From: Haloparvum alkalitolerans
Lineage (GTDB): Archaea; Halobacteriota; Halobacteria; Halobacteriales; Haloferacaceae
Assembly: GCF_050122995.1 (NCBI RefSeq)
Contig: NZ_JBNLIA010000015.1
Location: 69,228 to 133,227, forward strand
Length of the DNA: 64,000 bases
Direction: 5' to 3'
The notes beneath the pieces were generated by a model that worked only from the letters and a program-made list of their open reading frames with translations, ran no database searches and had not been told where the DNA came from. A program made the position numbers and the translations under genes. Of the stretch, positions 16,228 to 24,405 are shown piece by piece. Every line of letters begins with the position of its first letter. Position 1 is the first letter of the stretch.

Positions 16228-16619
16228 TGGCGGGGGACACCTCCTCCTACGGCGACATCCACCGCTACGAGCCCGCCCGCGAGAGCACCGCCGCCGCGAT
16301 CGGGATCGTCCTGCTGACGATCATCGAGATCGCGTTGGTCTTCCTGTTCGTCTACGGGCTGATGTCCGCGTGGGCGTCGACCCTGTTCGGCAACCAGTTC
16401 GTCGGCGGCCTGCTGGCGCTGATCTTCATCGACCTGGCGTTCATCCTGCTTCTGTACCGCAAGGAGTTCCTCCCCGACGTGATGGTGGTCAAGAAGCGCC
16501 GCCGCAAGTGGGAGGACCTCTACGTCCGCGAGGAGGACGCCGACGGCACCAGTCTCGCTGACGGCGAGGCGGCCTGGGACACGGTGAAACGAGCGATCTA
16601 CCCCTACTACAAACGGTAA
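16227..16619 (+). CDS. Small two-helix membrane protein of the cytochrome b operon (DUF7318-like)
   Basis: 130 residues with two transmembrane helices (about 23-47 and 56-76), then a basic KKRRRKWEDLY segment and a charged tail. It overlaps the halocyanin gene by one base and is 6 bp ahead of the cytochrome b gene, so it is surely co-expressed. It resembles the DUF7318 proteins found in the same place in other haloarchaea. Probably an accessory subunit of the bc-like complex; no cofactor ligands are seen. Confidence 0.75.
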   Translation: MAGDTSSYGDIHRYEPARESTAAAIGIVLLTIIEIALVFLFVYGLMSAWASTLFGNQFVGGLLALIFIDLAFILLLYRKEFLPDVMVVKKRRRKWEDLYVREEDADGTSLADGEAAWDTVKRAIYPYYKR

Positions 16620-16625
16620 CGACCA

Positions 16626-17435
16626 ATGAGCCTCGAAAAGAAAGACGACTTCGACCACGACGCGTGGCTCAAGCGGAAGGACCTGACGCCCGTCGAGACG
16701 GCCTTCCTCACCACGCTCATCTGGCTCGACAAGCGGCTGCGCATCGTCGACTACCTCGAACTGCTGGAGACGATGTACTACCGCGTCAACCTGCAGATGC
16801 CGAAGAGCCACACGGAACAGTACGACCTCGACAACAAGTTCTGGTACTGGTACCCGCTCTACTCGCTCGGGTCCCTCTCGATCATCGCGTACCTCGTCGC
16901 GGCGGTCTCGGGCGCGCTGCTCGGGTTCTACTACTCCCCCTCGACCGCGGGCGCCGCGGCGGCGGGGGACCCGACCGCCGCGTGGATCTCCGTCGAGAGC
17001 ATCATGAAGGACGTGCAGTTCGGCCTCATGCTCCGCGGGATCCACCGCTGGGCGGCCCAGTTCATGGTCGCCGCGGTGTTCCTCCACATGTTGCGCGTCT
17101 ACTTCACGGGCGCGTACAAGGAGCCCCGCGAGGTCAACTGGGTGCTCGGTATCGTCCTCATCGGCCTCACCCTGCTGTTCGGGTACACCGGCTACCTGCT
17201 CCCGTGGTACCAGCTCTCGTTCTGGGCCGGACAGATCGGCGTCGAGATGGCGCTGGCGACGCCGCTCGTCGGCGAGTGGGCCGCACAGCTCGTGTTCGGC
17301 GGCTTCACGCTCGGACAGGCGACGCTCGTGAGAATGTACATCCTGCACGTGTTCCTGCTGCCGTTCGTGGTGACGGCGCTCATCGCGCTCCACGTCGGCA
17401 TCGTCTGGGTGCAGGGCATCGCGGAACCCCACTAA
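16626..17435 (+). CDS. petB: Cytochrome b, N-terminal (b6-like) subunit
   Basis: 269-residue diheme cytochrome b. The four heme His ligands are H140 and H154 (GIHRWAAQFMVAAVFLHM) and H241 and H256 (ILHVFLLPFVVTALIALH). The 14- and 15-residue spacings match b6-type cytochromes, and the four-helix core lies at residues 80-265. It oxidises quinol in the membrane together with the C-terminal subunit encoded 4 bp downstream. The first 75 residues are a soluble extension ending in FWYWYPLYS. The gene symbol follows the b6f convention. Confidence 0.92.
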   Translation: MSLEKKDDFDHDAWLKRKDLTPVETAFLTTLIWLDKRLRIVDYLELLETMYYRVNLQMPKSHTEQYDLDNKFWYWYPLYSLGSLSIIAYLVAAVSGALLGFYYSPSTAGAAAAGDPTAAWISVESIMKDVQFGLMLRGIHRWAAQFMVAAVFLHMLRVYFTGAYKEPREVNWVLGIVLIGLTLLFGYTGYLLPWYQLSFWAGQIGVEMALATPLVGEWAAQLVFGGFTLGQATLVRMYILHVFLLPFVVTALIALHVGIVWVQGIAEPH

Positions 17436-17439
17436 GCCA

Positions 17440-18204
17440 ATGACCGAATCAGACGACACCACCGAGATCAGAACCGACGGCGGGACGGGCATCGTTCCGC
17501 CCGACGACGAGACGCCCGATTGGACGGAACGCAAGGAGCGGAGCCGCGGCCTCTCGCGGCTCACCTACGAGTACTTCGAGCGCTCCCGCCGCGAGGACCA
17601 GGACCTCCGGCAGGAGTCCGACTACGTCGAGCGCGACGTGCTCGGCTTCCCGACGTGGCCCCACGAGACGATCCGCAACCTCGCGATCACGAGCTTCTTC
17701 GTCGGGATCATCATCCTCGTGGCCGCGGCGCTGCCGCCCGAGTTCATGAACCCGGCGAACCCGAACTCCACGCCCGCGGTCATCCTGCCGGACTGGTACC
17801 TCTACTGGTCGTTCGGGCTGTTGAAGCTCAACCCCATCAACCCCGAGCTGGCGGTGCTCGGCGGTGAGAAGGTCCTCTCCGACCAGTTCTACGGGGTCGC
17901 CGCCCACGGGGTCATCTTTGGGATCCTCGCGCTGGTGCCGTTCCTCAACAAGGGGAGCGCGCGGCGGCCGGTCGAGCAGCCGTTCTGGTCCGCGGTCGGC
18001 ATCTCCGGCGTCGTGCTGTCGTTCACGCTGGCGGCGCTGGCCATCCAGAACTTCTTCCCGTTCGAGCTCGAGCTGCTGCTCACGCTCACGTTCACCCTGC
18101 CCATCGTCGCGGCGATCCTGACCTACGCCGTCCTCAAGACGATGCGCGAGGGGTACATGTACGACCTCAACAAGCGCTACTACCGGCTGCGCCCGCCGAA
18201 GTAG
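17440..18204 (+). CDS. petD: Cytochrome b, C-terminal (subunit IV/PetD-like) subunit
   Basis: 254 residues. After a long charged N terminus (about 75 residues) come four hydrophobic segments. The quinol-site motif is PDWY at residues 117-120, a variant of the canonical PEWY, followed by YLYWSFGLLKLNP. Split b6 + IV organisation is shown by the separate upstream gene. The protein ends with the YDLNKRYYRLRPPK cytoplasmic tail. No Rieske iron-sulfur protein gene is present in this operon or elsewhere in the window. Confidence 0.9.
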   Translation: MTESDDTTEIRTDGGTGIVPPDDETPDWTERKERSRGLSRLTYEYFERSRREDQDLRQESDYVERDVLGFPTWPHETIRNLAITSFFVGIIILVAAALPPEFMNPANPNSTPAVILPDWYLYWSFGLLKLNPINPELAVLGGEKVLSDQFYGVAAHGVIFGILALVPFLNKGSARRPVEQPFWSAVGISGVVLSFTLAALAIQNFFPFELELLLTLTFTLPIVAAILTYAVLKTMREGYMYDLNKRYYRLRPPK

Positions 18205-18315
18205 CGCCCGCACGACGCACCGTGACGAGCGACGACCGCCCGGCGCGGCCGGCGTGACTCCGTCACGACCCGCCGTCCCCTATCCACTACCCGCCGTTCC
18301 CGCACCACGTTCCTC

Positions 18316-18762
18316 ATGGCCCCACCGTCATCCGATCCGACCGGCGCCGACGAGCGACGCGACGACGAAACTGGCGACCCCCTCCCCAAGGAGGAGCGCC
18401 CCGAACCGGAGCCGGTGGGGGCCCGCGAGGGACCGGGCGGCCGCGAGGTGGTCGTCCCGCTGTCGCTGTACAAGGTCGTGACCGTCTTCTCGACGCTCAT
18501 CGCGGTCGTGACGTTCATCTTCGGCTTCCTACTCTTAGACGCCGCGACGCTCCAGACGAGCACGCTTCGGCGGCTGTTGACGGGGCTTTTGACCGCGGTC
18601 GGGGTCACACCGCCCGCGGACACGCTGACCGCCGTGCTCGCGGTCGCGGGTCTCGCCTCGATCACCTTCGGCTCGGCCGTGTACGTCCTGGGAACCCGGT
18701 TCCGCGCTCAGGGAATGGGAAAGTCTCAAGAGGACTCCGCCGAAGACTCAGACAATGGCTGA
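18316..18762 (+). CDS. Two-helix membrane protein of the respiratory cluster (DUF7315-like)
   Basis: 148 residues. An acidic, proline-rich cytoplasmic N terminus (about 50 residues) precedes two transmembrane helices (about 55-77 and 96-125). It resembles DUF7315, a small protein conserved beside haloarchaeal cytochrome b genes. Its 3' end overlaps the next gene by 8 bp. It starts 111 bp after the petD-like gene in the same direction, so it may belong to the same transcript. No function is assigned. Confidence 0.7.
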   Translation: MAPPSSDPTGADERRDDETGDPLPKEERPEPEPVGAREGPGGREVVVPLSLYKVVTVFSTLIAVVTFIFGFLLLDAATLQTSTLRRLLTGLLTAVGVTPPADTLTAVLAVAGLASITFGSAVYVLGTRFRAQGMGKSQEDSAEDSDNG

Positions 18763-19024
18763 CGAATTCATGAAGGGGTTCGCCATCTCGATGGTGGGGG
18801 CCCTCGGCTGGTTCTTCTTCGCCGGCTGGTACCGGACGCCCTCGTTCGAGCGGATCCAGCAGCTCACCGTCGAACCGCCGGAGCCGAACGGGATCTACGA
18901 CGCGGTCGCAATCTTCGCGAGCGACCTGTTCTTCTGGCTGATGGTCCTCGGCCCGCTCACGTTCTGGGTGATCATCCCGGCGCTCCGCGAGCTTCGCCGC
19001 AGCCGCGCCGACGCGTCGAACTGA
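18755..19024 (+). CDS. Small membrane protein of the respiratory cluster (DUF7314-like)
   Basis: 89 residues with one helix near residues 9-27 and a second near 49-80 (FASDLFFWLMVLGPLTFWVII). The DUF7314-type protein ends the cluster. It overlaps the upstream gene by 8 bp, so the two are translated together. No ligand residues are recognisable. The following 294 bp (19025-19318) hold only low-complexity GC-rich sequence of CCGCTCCGCTG type and no gene I can support. Confidence 0.7.
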   Translation: MADEFMKGFAISMVGALGWFFFAGWYRTPSFERIQQLTVEPPEPNGIYDAVAIFASDLFFWLMVLGPLTFWVIIPALRELRRSRADASN

Positions 19025-19318
19025 CGCAGCGGCCTGCGGTCCCCTTTTGTGGTCCAGCCGAGGTCCGGAGCCGTGGCGCTGCCCGTGCCGGCCGCTCCGC
19101 TGCTCCGCCGCCGGCCGCTCCGCTGTCGGCCGCAACGCCGCGAGCTCATCGGCCGGTTCGTTCGGCAGTCGGCGCGAGCAGGTCGTGACGACCAGGACGA
19201 ACGAAGCGGCTGACCCTGTCGAGGTGCCGGACAGTGACGAGGAACGGTAACTCCGAGAACGACGGGTCGGTCACGCGGGACCACGACGGTCGAACGGGCG
19301 GAAGAAGGGGCGCGAGGT

Positions 19319-19759
19319 TCAGGCGAACAGCGACGACCAGAAAGTCGCGTTCAGCGCCGTGAGGACGTAGTAGGCGGCGTACAGCAGCACGAGCGACGAC
19401 GCGGCGATGGCGCTTTTGGGGCGCTCGATGGTCATGTCGTTGCGCGCCTCGAGGTTCCGCGCCTCGAACTCGAACACGTCGGCGATGAGCACGGTGACGG
19501 CGAACGTCGTCAGCAGGACGCCGCCGGTGGCCTGATACAGCGTGAACAGGCTGCTCAGAAGGACGAGGCCGACGTTCGTGAAGACGTGGGGCAGGAACCG
19601 GTCGACGCTGTCGGACGACTCGGCCTGTTCCACGTGCTGTGCGTGGGCGAGGTGGCGCGTCGCCACGTTGGCGAGTGCCAGGACGAGAATGGCGAACGGC
19701 AGCACCGGCCCGACCACCTCGATCCAGCCGAGCGGGACGAGGAACTGCAGTGGGTCCAT
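19319..19759 (-). CDS. Four-helix membrane protein (DUF7313-like)
   Basis: 146-residue membrane protein with about four helices: near residues 10-30, 55-75, 77-97 and 120-142. A His-rich loop (TRHLAHAQHVEQ) follows the first helix. It resembles DUF7313, another family met near haloarchaeal cytochrome b genes. The start MDPLQFLVPLGW at 19759 is preferred; an extra six codons upstream are possible. It is convergent with the respiratory cluster. Role unknown. Confidence 0.7.
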   Translation of the reverse strand: MDPLQFLVPLGWIEVVGPVLPFAILVLALANVATRHLAHAQHVEQAESSDSVDRFLPHVFTNVGLVLLSSLFTLYQATGGVLLTTFAVTVLIADVFEFEARNLEARNDMTIERPKSAIAASSLVLLYAAYYVLTALNATFWSSLFA

Positions 19760-19814
19760 ACCGGATAGTCGGACCACGACTCTTTAGAGCTTTTCCAATC
19801 GTTCCCCCGGCGAG

Positions 19815-20537
19815 CTACTCGGCGGACGGCGCGCCCGACGGCACGCGCACGAGGGGCACGTCCCCGCCGGCCGTCACCTCGACCGGCTCGTGTGCGGGGA
19901 CGGTCCGCCGGACCTCATCGTCGACCACGAGCTCGACGGGTCCCTCGTCGCGTTCGACGGTCAGGGTCACGCGGTCCGGAACCACCCACGTGTCCGACCG
20001 GGTTTCGAACGGCGCGATCGGGACGACGATCAGCCCGGTGTCGGCCGCGAGCTTGGCGCCGCCGGCGGCCGCCGCGTAGCCGCCGCTCCCCAGCGGCGTG
20101 GCTGCGACGACCGCGTCGGCCCGGAAGCTGTCGAGGCGGTCGCCCTCGAGCGTCACGCCGTACTCGGAGATCCGCCCCGGGTCGCCGGTGACGAGCGTCA
20201 CGTCGAGGAGCGCGTCGCCAACCGTCTCCCCGGCGACCGTGGCCGTGAGGCGCGGGTGGGACACGACGCGCCCCTCGCCGCGGATCAGGCGATCCAGGGC
20301 CGTCGGCGCGCGCTGCGGAGGTACCGAATGGGGAGAGTCGCCGACATCGACCGGGAGGATGGGCGTTCCAGCCACCGTCTCGGTCGCCTCGCGGAGCGCC
20401 GGCTCGCCCGCGGCGACGACGGCGTCCGCGTCGGCCGTTCGGACGACCGATCCGCCCGCCTCGCGGACCGCGGTCCGAAGAGCGTCGTCGCCGCCGAGGA
20501 CGGCTATCTCGACGAACTGCGTACCCGGCTGATTCAT
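19815..20537 (-). CDS. NAD kinase-like protein with eroded N-terminal motif
   Basis: 240 residues. The C-terminal half has the NAD-kinase signature around VVAATPLGSGGYAAAAGG, equivalent to the STPTGSTAYSLSAGG segment of PpnK. The N-terminal GGDG motif that binds ATP is missing: the corresponding place reads AVVAAGEPALREA. NADK family membership is therefore clear, but ATP-dependent NAD phosphorylation is doubtful. It may be a paralogue that binds NAD(P) or another phosphate donor. It follows the DUF7313-like gene region on the same strand, with 55 bp between. Confidence 0.72.
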   Translation of the reverse strand: MNQPGTQFVEIAVLGGDDALRTAVREAGGSVVRTADADAVVAAGEPALREATETVAGTPILPVDVGDSPHSVPPQRAPTALDRLIRGEGRVVSHPRLTATVAGETVGDALLDVTLVTGDPGRISEYGVTLEGDRLDSFRADAVVAATPLGSGGYAAAAGGAKLAADTGLIVVPIAPFETRSDTWVVPDRVTLTVERDEGPVELVVDDEVRRTVPAHEPVEVTAGGDVPLVRVPSGAPSAE

Positions 20538-20589
20538 AATCGTCCCTCTGGCGGGGGCGGCAAAAAGACCGCGGGACGCAGCGGGTACG

Positions 20590-21909
20590 CTAGAACGGCC
20601 AGTCGCCGGTGACCTTCATCCCCTCGGCCTTGTTCTCCTCCTCCAGCGCGGCCGCGATCGCGGCGGTGTCGCGCGGCTCGACGCGCACGTCCGCGCCGGC
20701 GAGGTCGACGACCAGCTCGGTCAGCAGGATCGCCTGCTCACGGAGGTTGCGCGACTCGAGCTTGTCGAGCGTGTCGGCGTGTGTGTGGCCCCACCCGCGG
20801 CCGCGGTCCTCGGTCTCGCCCGAGACCATGTAGCCCGGGATCCCGCGTTTCACGAACGGCCAGTGGTCGCTGTGGGGAACCAGCTCGCCGCTCGTCGAGA
20901 CCGGGTGGTCGAAGCGGTCGCTCACGCGGTCGGCCGCCGCCTCGAGCTCGTCGAAGTCGTGGTGATCGAGCTTCAGCGTGCGTCCGAAGACGTTGCTGTC
21001 GACGTTGACGACCGCGCGGACGGCCGCTGGGTCGGCCGCCTCGGCCGCGATTCCGGACCCGACCAGTCCAACCTCCTCGGCGCCGAAGGCGGTCAGCTTC
21101 ACGCGCGTGTCGAGTTCGTCCTCGCGGGCGGCGAGCGCGCGGGCGACCTCGACGATCGTCGCCGTGCCGGCGCCGTTGTCCATCGCGCCCTCGGCGATGT
21201 CGTGGGCGTCGGCGTGCGAGGAGACGACGAGGTACTCCTCCGTGTCGGGGCCGAGTTCGGCGACGGCGTTGCCGCTGGTCGCCTCCGGCACCGCGCAGTC
21301 GACGCTTACGGTCGCCGTCTCGCCCTCGTGTTCGCGGACGAGGCGAGCCCCGGTCTCCTTGCTCACGCCGACCGCGGGGATCTCGCCGATCGGCGCCGCT
21401 TCGGAGCCGACGCTCCCGGTGGGCGGGAGCTGTCCGTCGACGTGGTTCGTGAAGACGAACGCCGCGGCGCCACCCTCGACCGCGTAGTAGTACTTCTCGC
21501 GGCGGTGGATGAACCGGTCGAAGTCGTCGGGGACGGTGGTCGAGACGGTTACGACCTTGCCGGCCACGTCGGTCTCCTCGAAGTCCGACGGGAGGCCGTA
21601 GCCGAGGTCGACGAACTCGCCGGTCGCCTCGCCGGAGGGACTGCGCGGCAGCGCGATACACTCGTGGGCGCGGTCGGCGACGGGCGTTCCGTTCACCGCG
21701 ATCGCGGAGTCGCCGCGCTCCCAGCCCTGCAGGTCGAACTCCTCGATGCGCGCGTTCCGGGCGCCCGCGTCCGCGAAGGCGTCTCGGGTCGCCTCCAGCG
21801 CCGCCCGCTCGCCCGCGGAACCGGCCATGCGGTCGCCGATGCCGACGAGCGTCTCCAGGTGGTCCCAGCCGACGGTGCTCGTGAACGTCTCGCCGATCCA
21901 GTCGGTCAT
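20590..21909 (-). CDS. M28-family zinc aminopeptidase
   Basis: 439 residues. A protease-associated insertion is followed by the M28 catalytic core. The co-catalytic zinc ligands are H232 and D234 (SHADAHD), D244 (GAMDNGAG), E278/E279 (FGAEEVGLVGS) and, near the end, an Asp in VNVDSN and the His in HTHADTLDKL. No signal peptide is seen, so it is probably cytoplasmic and acts on peptides made by other proteases. Transcribed alone, with 210 bp to the DUF420 gene. Confidence 0.9.
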   Translation of the reverse strand: MTDWIGETFTSTVGWDHLETLVGIGDRMAGSAGERAALEATRDAFADAGARNARIEEFDLQGWERGDSAIAVNGTPVADRAHECIALPRSPSGEATGEFVDLGYGLPSDFEETDVAGKVVTVSTTVPDDFDRFIHRREKYYYAVEGGAAAFVFTNHVDGQLPPTGSVGSEAAPIGEIPAVGVSKETGARLVREHEGETATVSVDCAVPEATSGNAVAELGPDTEEYLVVSSHADAHDIAEGAMDNGAGTATIVEVARALAAREDELDTRVKLTAFGAEEVGLVGSGIAAEAADPAAVRAVVNVDSNVFGRTLKLDHHDFDELEAAADRVSDRFDHPVSTSGELVPHSDHWPFVKRGIPGYMVSGETEDRGRGWGHTHADTLDKLESRNLREQAILLTELVVDLAGADVRVEPRDTAAIAAALEEENKAEGMKVTGDWPF

Positions 21910-22119
21910 GGCTCCCGGTCTCGGGGGCGCGCCGCTAAGGGTTTCGGTGGCGGACAGCCGACACGGGATCCCCGACCCCGCGGCGCGGCCGTGCCGGAGT
22001 CCGCGCTCCGCGCCGGGGGCGACGCTGGCGCACGGGGCGTCTGCCTTGCTCTCCGTGAAAAGGGTCGGGGGAGGCGTCGGTTGCGGCGGGCTATCGGGCC
22101 TCGGACCGCGGACGACGAC

Positions 22120-22707
22120 TCAGTAGGTGTACGCGTAGACGTGGTTGAGAAGCAGGTACGTGATCACGCCGAGCACGAGCGAGAGCACCCACGAGCCGGC
22201 CGCGATCCGGCCGACGCGGGCGTGGGGCGTCTCCGTCCGGAGTTCGCGCTCGCTGTGAATGATCCCGAGGATGATGGCGTACAGCACCACGGGCACCGCG
22301 AGGATGGACAGCAGGATGTGGACCGCGAGCATGAGGAAGTAGGCGTACGAGACCAGTTCCGGGCCGGCGAATCGCTTCGTCCCGCCGCCCGCGACGCGCG
22401 GCACGTAGATGCCGAGGAACAGCAGGATGAGCGCGAACGAGGTCGACATCGCGGCCGCGTGCTTTCGCACCTCCCCCTGCCGGATCCAGTACCACCCGAG
22501 CACGAGCGTGGCCACGGTCATCGTGTTGACGACGGCGATGGCGTGGGTCAGCAGGTTCACCGTCTCACGCGAGAGGTCGGGAAAAAGCGCCGCGAACGAG
22601 GGGACGAGAAAGACGCCGAGGACGACGCCGTACCCCACGACGGTCAGCAGCGCGGTGAGGATTCCGGGGTGCCGCTTCGCCCACGTCGTCGTGCCGGAGG
22701 AAGCCAT
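22120..22707 (-). CDS. DUF420 membrane protein (CtaM/YozB type)
   Basis: 195-residue integral membrane protein with five or more helices. Conserved histidines lie inside helices: THAIAVVNTMTVATLVLGW (about residues 54-72) and MLAVHILLSILAVPVVLY. DUF420 proteins of this type are linked to maturation of cytochrome oxidase in bacteria (CtaM), so a role in the respiratory chain is plausible here. No oxidase gene is next to it, though the bc-like cluster is 3 kb away. Single gene. Confidence 0.85.
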   Translation of the reverse strand: MASSGTTTWAKRHPGILTALLTVVGYGVVLGVFLVPSFAALFPDLSRETVNLLTHAIAVVNTMTVATLVLGWYWIRQGEVRKHAAAMSTSFALILLFLGIYVPRVAGGGTKRFAGPELVSYAYFLMLAVHILLSILAVPVVLYAIILGIIHSERELRTETPHARVGRIAAGSWVLSLVLGVITYLLLNHVYAYTY

Positions 22708-22809
22708 GGTCGGGATTGGGCCGGACGCATAATCCGTCTTCGGGTTCGACGCGGGACGAGTTGCCGGCGGGCGTCCGGCCGACGGCGATCTCGGGGACGC
22801 TCCCTCCCG

Positions 22810-23514
22810 TCAGGGGTCGTCGCCGTAGACGCCGGCGTCCTCGCCGGCGGCGCCGAGCTGGTCGACCAGCCCCGACCGGATGTCGTAGGTGTCGCGGATC
22901 GTGCTCGCGAGCACGCCCTCGCGCGCGAAGACGACGTACACCGCGACGTAGTCGTACGCGTCGGGGCGCATCAGGAACACCGCACGCGGCCGGCCGTCGT
23001 CGAGCCGCGCGTTCACACGGGCGATCAGCGGTTCGAGGGGGACCGTTCCGTCCCGGAGGTCCGCGAGCAGGTCGCGGCCCGGCGGGTCCGCGAAGCAGTA
23101 GAGCGCGCCGTTGGGGTCGCCGTCCTGTCCCCGTGTCGTCAGCGAGGTCATCGCCTCGCCGTTCGCGCGCGCGGCCTGCCACGCCTCGGTCGCGGCGTCG
23201 AACATCCCCGTCACGCCGTCGGCGACCTCGATCCGCGTCTCGCGTTCCACTTCGACCGCCTCGAAGCGCGCGTCGCCGTCGTCCCACGCCAGCGTCGCCG
23301 CGACGACGTAACCCGGGCGAAGCGCCCCGACGGTCGCCCCGAGGTCGCCCGCGTACCCCTCGGCGTCGACGTGGACGCGGTCGTAGGCCGCCTCCGCGTC
23401 CGGTTCGGTGGGGTCGACCGGCCCCGGCTCGTCGGGCAGCTCCACGAGCACGAACGTCCCCTCGGCCTCGCGCTCGTCGAGCACCCGGAACCGGCCCTCC
23501 GTGGTCGGTTGCAT
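22810..23514 (-). CDS. Conserved haloarchaeal protein (DUF6663-like)
   Basis: 234 residues, acidic, soluble. It begins MQPTTEGRFRVLDEREAEGT and has a conserved centre around DAATEAWQAARANGEAMTSL and a C-terminal RPRAVFLMRPDAYDYVAVYV strand set. It resembles a haloarchaea-specific family (DUF6663); I do not recognise a catalytic motif. It is 102 bp upstream of the DUF420 gene on the same strand. Function unknown. Confidence 0.72.
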   Translation of the reverse strand: MQPTTEGRFRVLDEREAEGTFVLVELPDEPGPVDPTEPDAEAAYDRVHVDAEGYAGDLGATVGALRPGYVVAATLAWDDGDARFEAVEVERETRIEVADGVTGMFDAATEAWQAARANGEAMTSLTTRGQDGDPNGALYCFADPPGRDLLADLRDGTVPLEPLIARVNARLDDGRPRAVFLMRPDAYDYVAVYVVFAREGVLASTIRDTYDIRSGLVDQLGAAGEDAGVYGDDP

Positions 23515-23670
23515 GGGGACGCGTAGACCGTCAGGGCGGATAAGGGGGTCGGAGTCGGACCGGTCGGACCGGGAGCCGCCTCGCCCGACTGAGCGGCTCG
23601 TCCGCGCGGACGGACCGGCGGCCGCCCCGGATCCGCACCGTTATGGGCCGGCCGCCCCAACGAACGCGCG

Positions 23671-24294
23671 ATGGGACTCCTCGAGGACAAGGCCCGGGCC
23701 CGCCTGTTCTACAAGTACCTCTCGAAGGTGTACGACCGGATCAACCCCTTCGTCTGGAACGAGGCGATGCGCGACGAGGCGCTGGAGTGGCTCGACGTGC
23801 AGGAGGGCGACCGCGTGCTCGACGTGGGCTGTGGCACCGGCTTCGGCACCGAGGGCCTGCTGCGGTACACCGACGACGTGCACGGGCTCGACCAGAGCGT
23901 CCACCAGATGGAGAAGGCGTTCGAGAAGTTCGGCAGGCGCGACCGCGTGCACTTCTACCGCGGCGACGCCGAACGGCTCCCGTTCGCGGACGACTCCTTC
24001 GACGCCGTCTGGTCGTCCGGCTCCATCGAGTACTGGCCCGAACCGGTCGAGGGGCTCCGGGAGATCCGCCGCGTCGCCAAGCCCGGTGCGACGGTCCTCG
24101 TCGTCGGTCCGGACTACCCGAACTCCAAGCTGATGCGGAAGGTCGCCGACGCGATCATGCTGTTCTACGACGCCGAGGAGGCCGACCGCATGTTCGAGGC
24201 CGCCGGCTACGAGGAGTTCGAACACCACATCCAGCAGGCCAAACCCGGCAGCCCGAAGGCGATCACGACCGTCGCGACCGTCTCCGAGGAGTAG
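23671..24294 (+). CDS. SAM-dependent methyltransferase (class I, quinone-methyltransferase-like)
   Basis: 207 residues. The SAM-binding motif I is DVGCGTGFG at residues 51-59, followed by the acidic strand end LDQS and motif IV DDSFDAVWSSGSIEYW. The N-terminal helix FYKYLSKVYDRINPFVWN and the overall layout resemble MPBQ/MSBQ or UbiE/MenG-type C-methyltransferases. A role in menaquinone or membrane-lipid methylation is possible but not proven by sequence. A 22-bp triplicated T-rich repeat follows 21 bp after the stop. Confidence 0.83.
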   Translation: MGLLEDKARARLFYKYLSKVYDRINPFVWNEAMRDEALEWLDVQEGDRVLDVGCGTGFGTEGLLRYTDDVHGLDQSVHQMEKAFEKFGRRDRVHFYRGDAERLPFADDSFDAVWSSGSIEYWPEPVEGLREIRRVAKPGATVLVVGPDYPNSKLMRKVADAIMLFYDAEEADRMFEAAGYEEFEHHIQQAKPGSPKAITTVATVSEE

Positions 24295-24315
24295 CGCGAG
24301 ACGCCCGCTTTCGCC

Positions 24316-24381
24316 GGGGCGCTTTTCTGTCCCTGCGGGGGCGCTTTTCTGTCCCTGCGGGGGCGCTTTTCCGTCTCCCGG
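24316..24381. repeat. Triplicated 22-bp unit between convergent genes
   Basis: Three head-to-tail units (24316-24337, 24338-24359, 24360-24381) of GGGGCGCTTTTCTGTCCCTG plus two bases, the third slightly diverged. Each unit has a GC run followed by TTTT. It lies between the convergent methyltransferase and queuosine-transporter genes, so it may serve as a stacked terminator for the forward gene. No hairpin is obvious in one unit. Confidence 0.6.
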
Positions 24382-24405
24382 TTGCGCCGGCTCGCGGCGT
24401 CTCGA

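Noticed and set aside
20779..23526. 915-codon plus-strand frame over the M28, DUF420 and DUF6663-like genes
   Set aside because: It is antisense to three genes with clear motifs and has the Arg/Val/Asp-rich look of a shadow frame.
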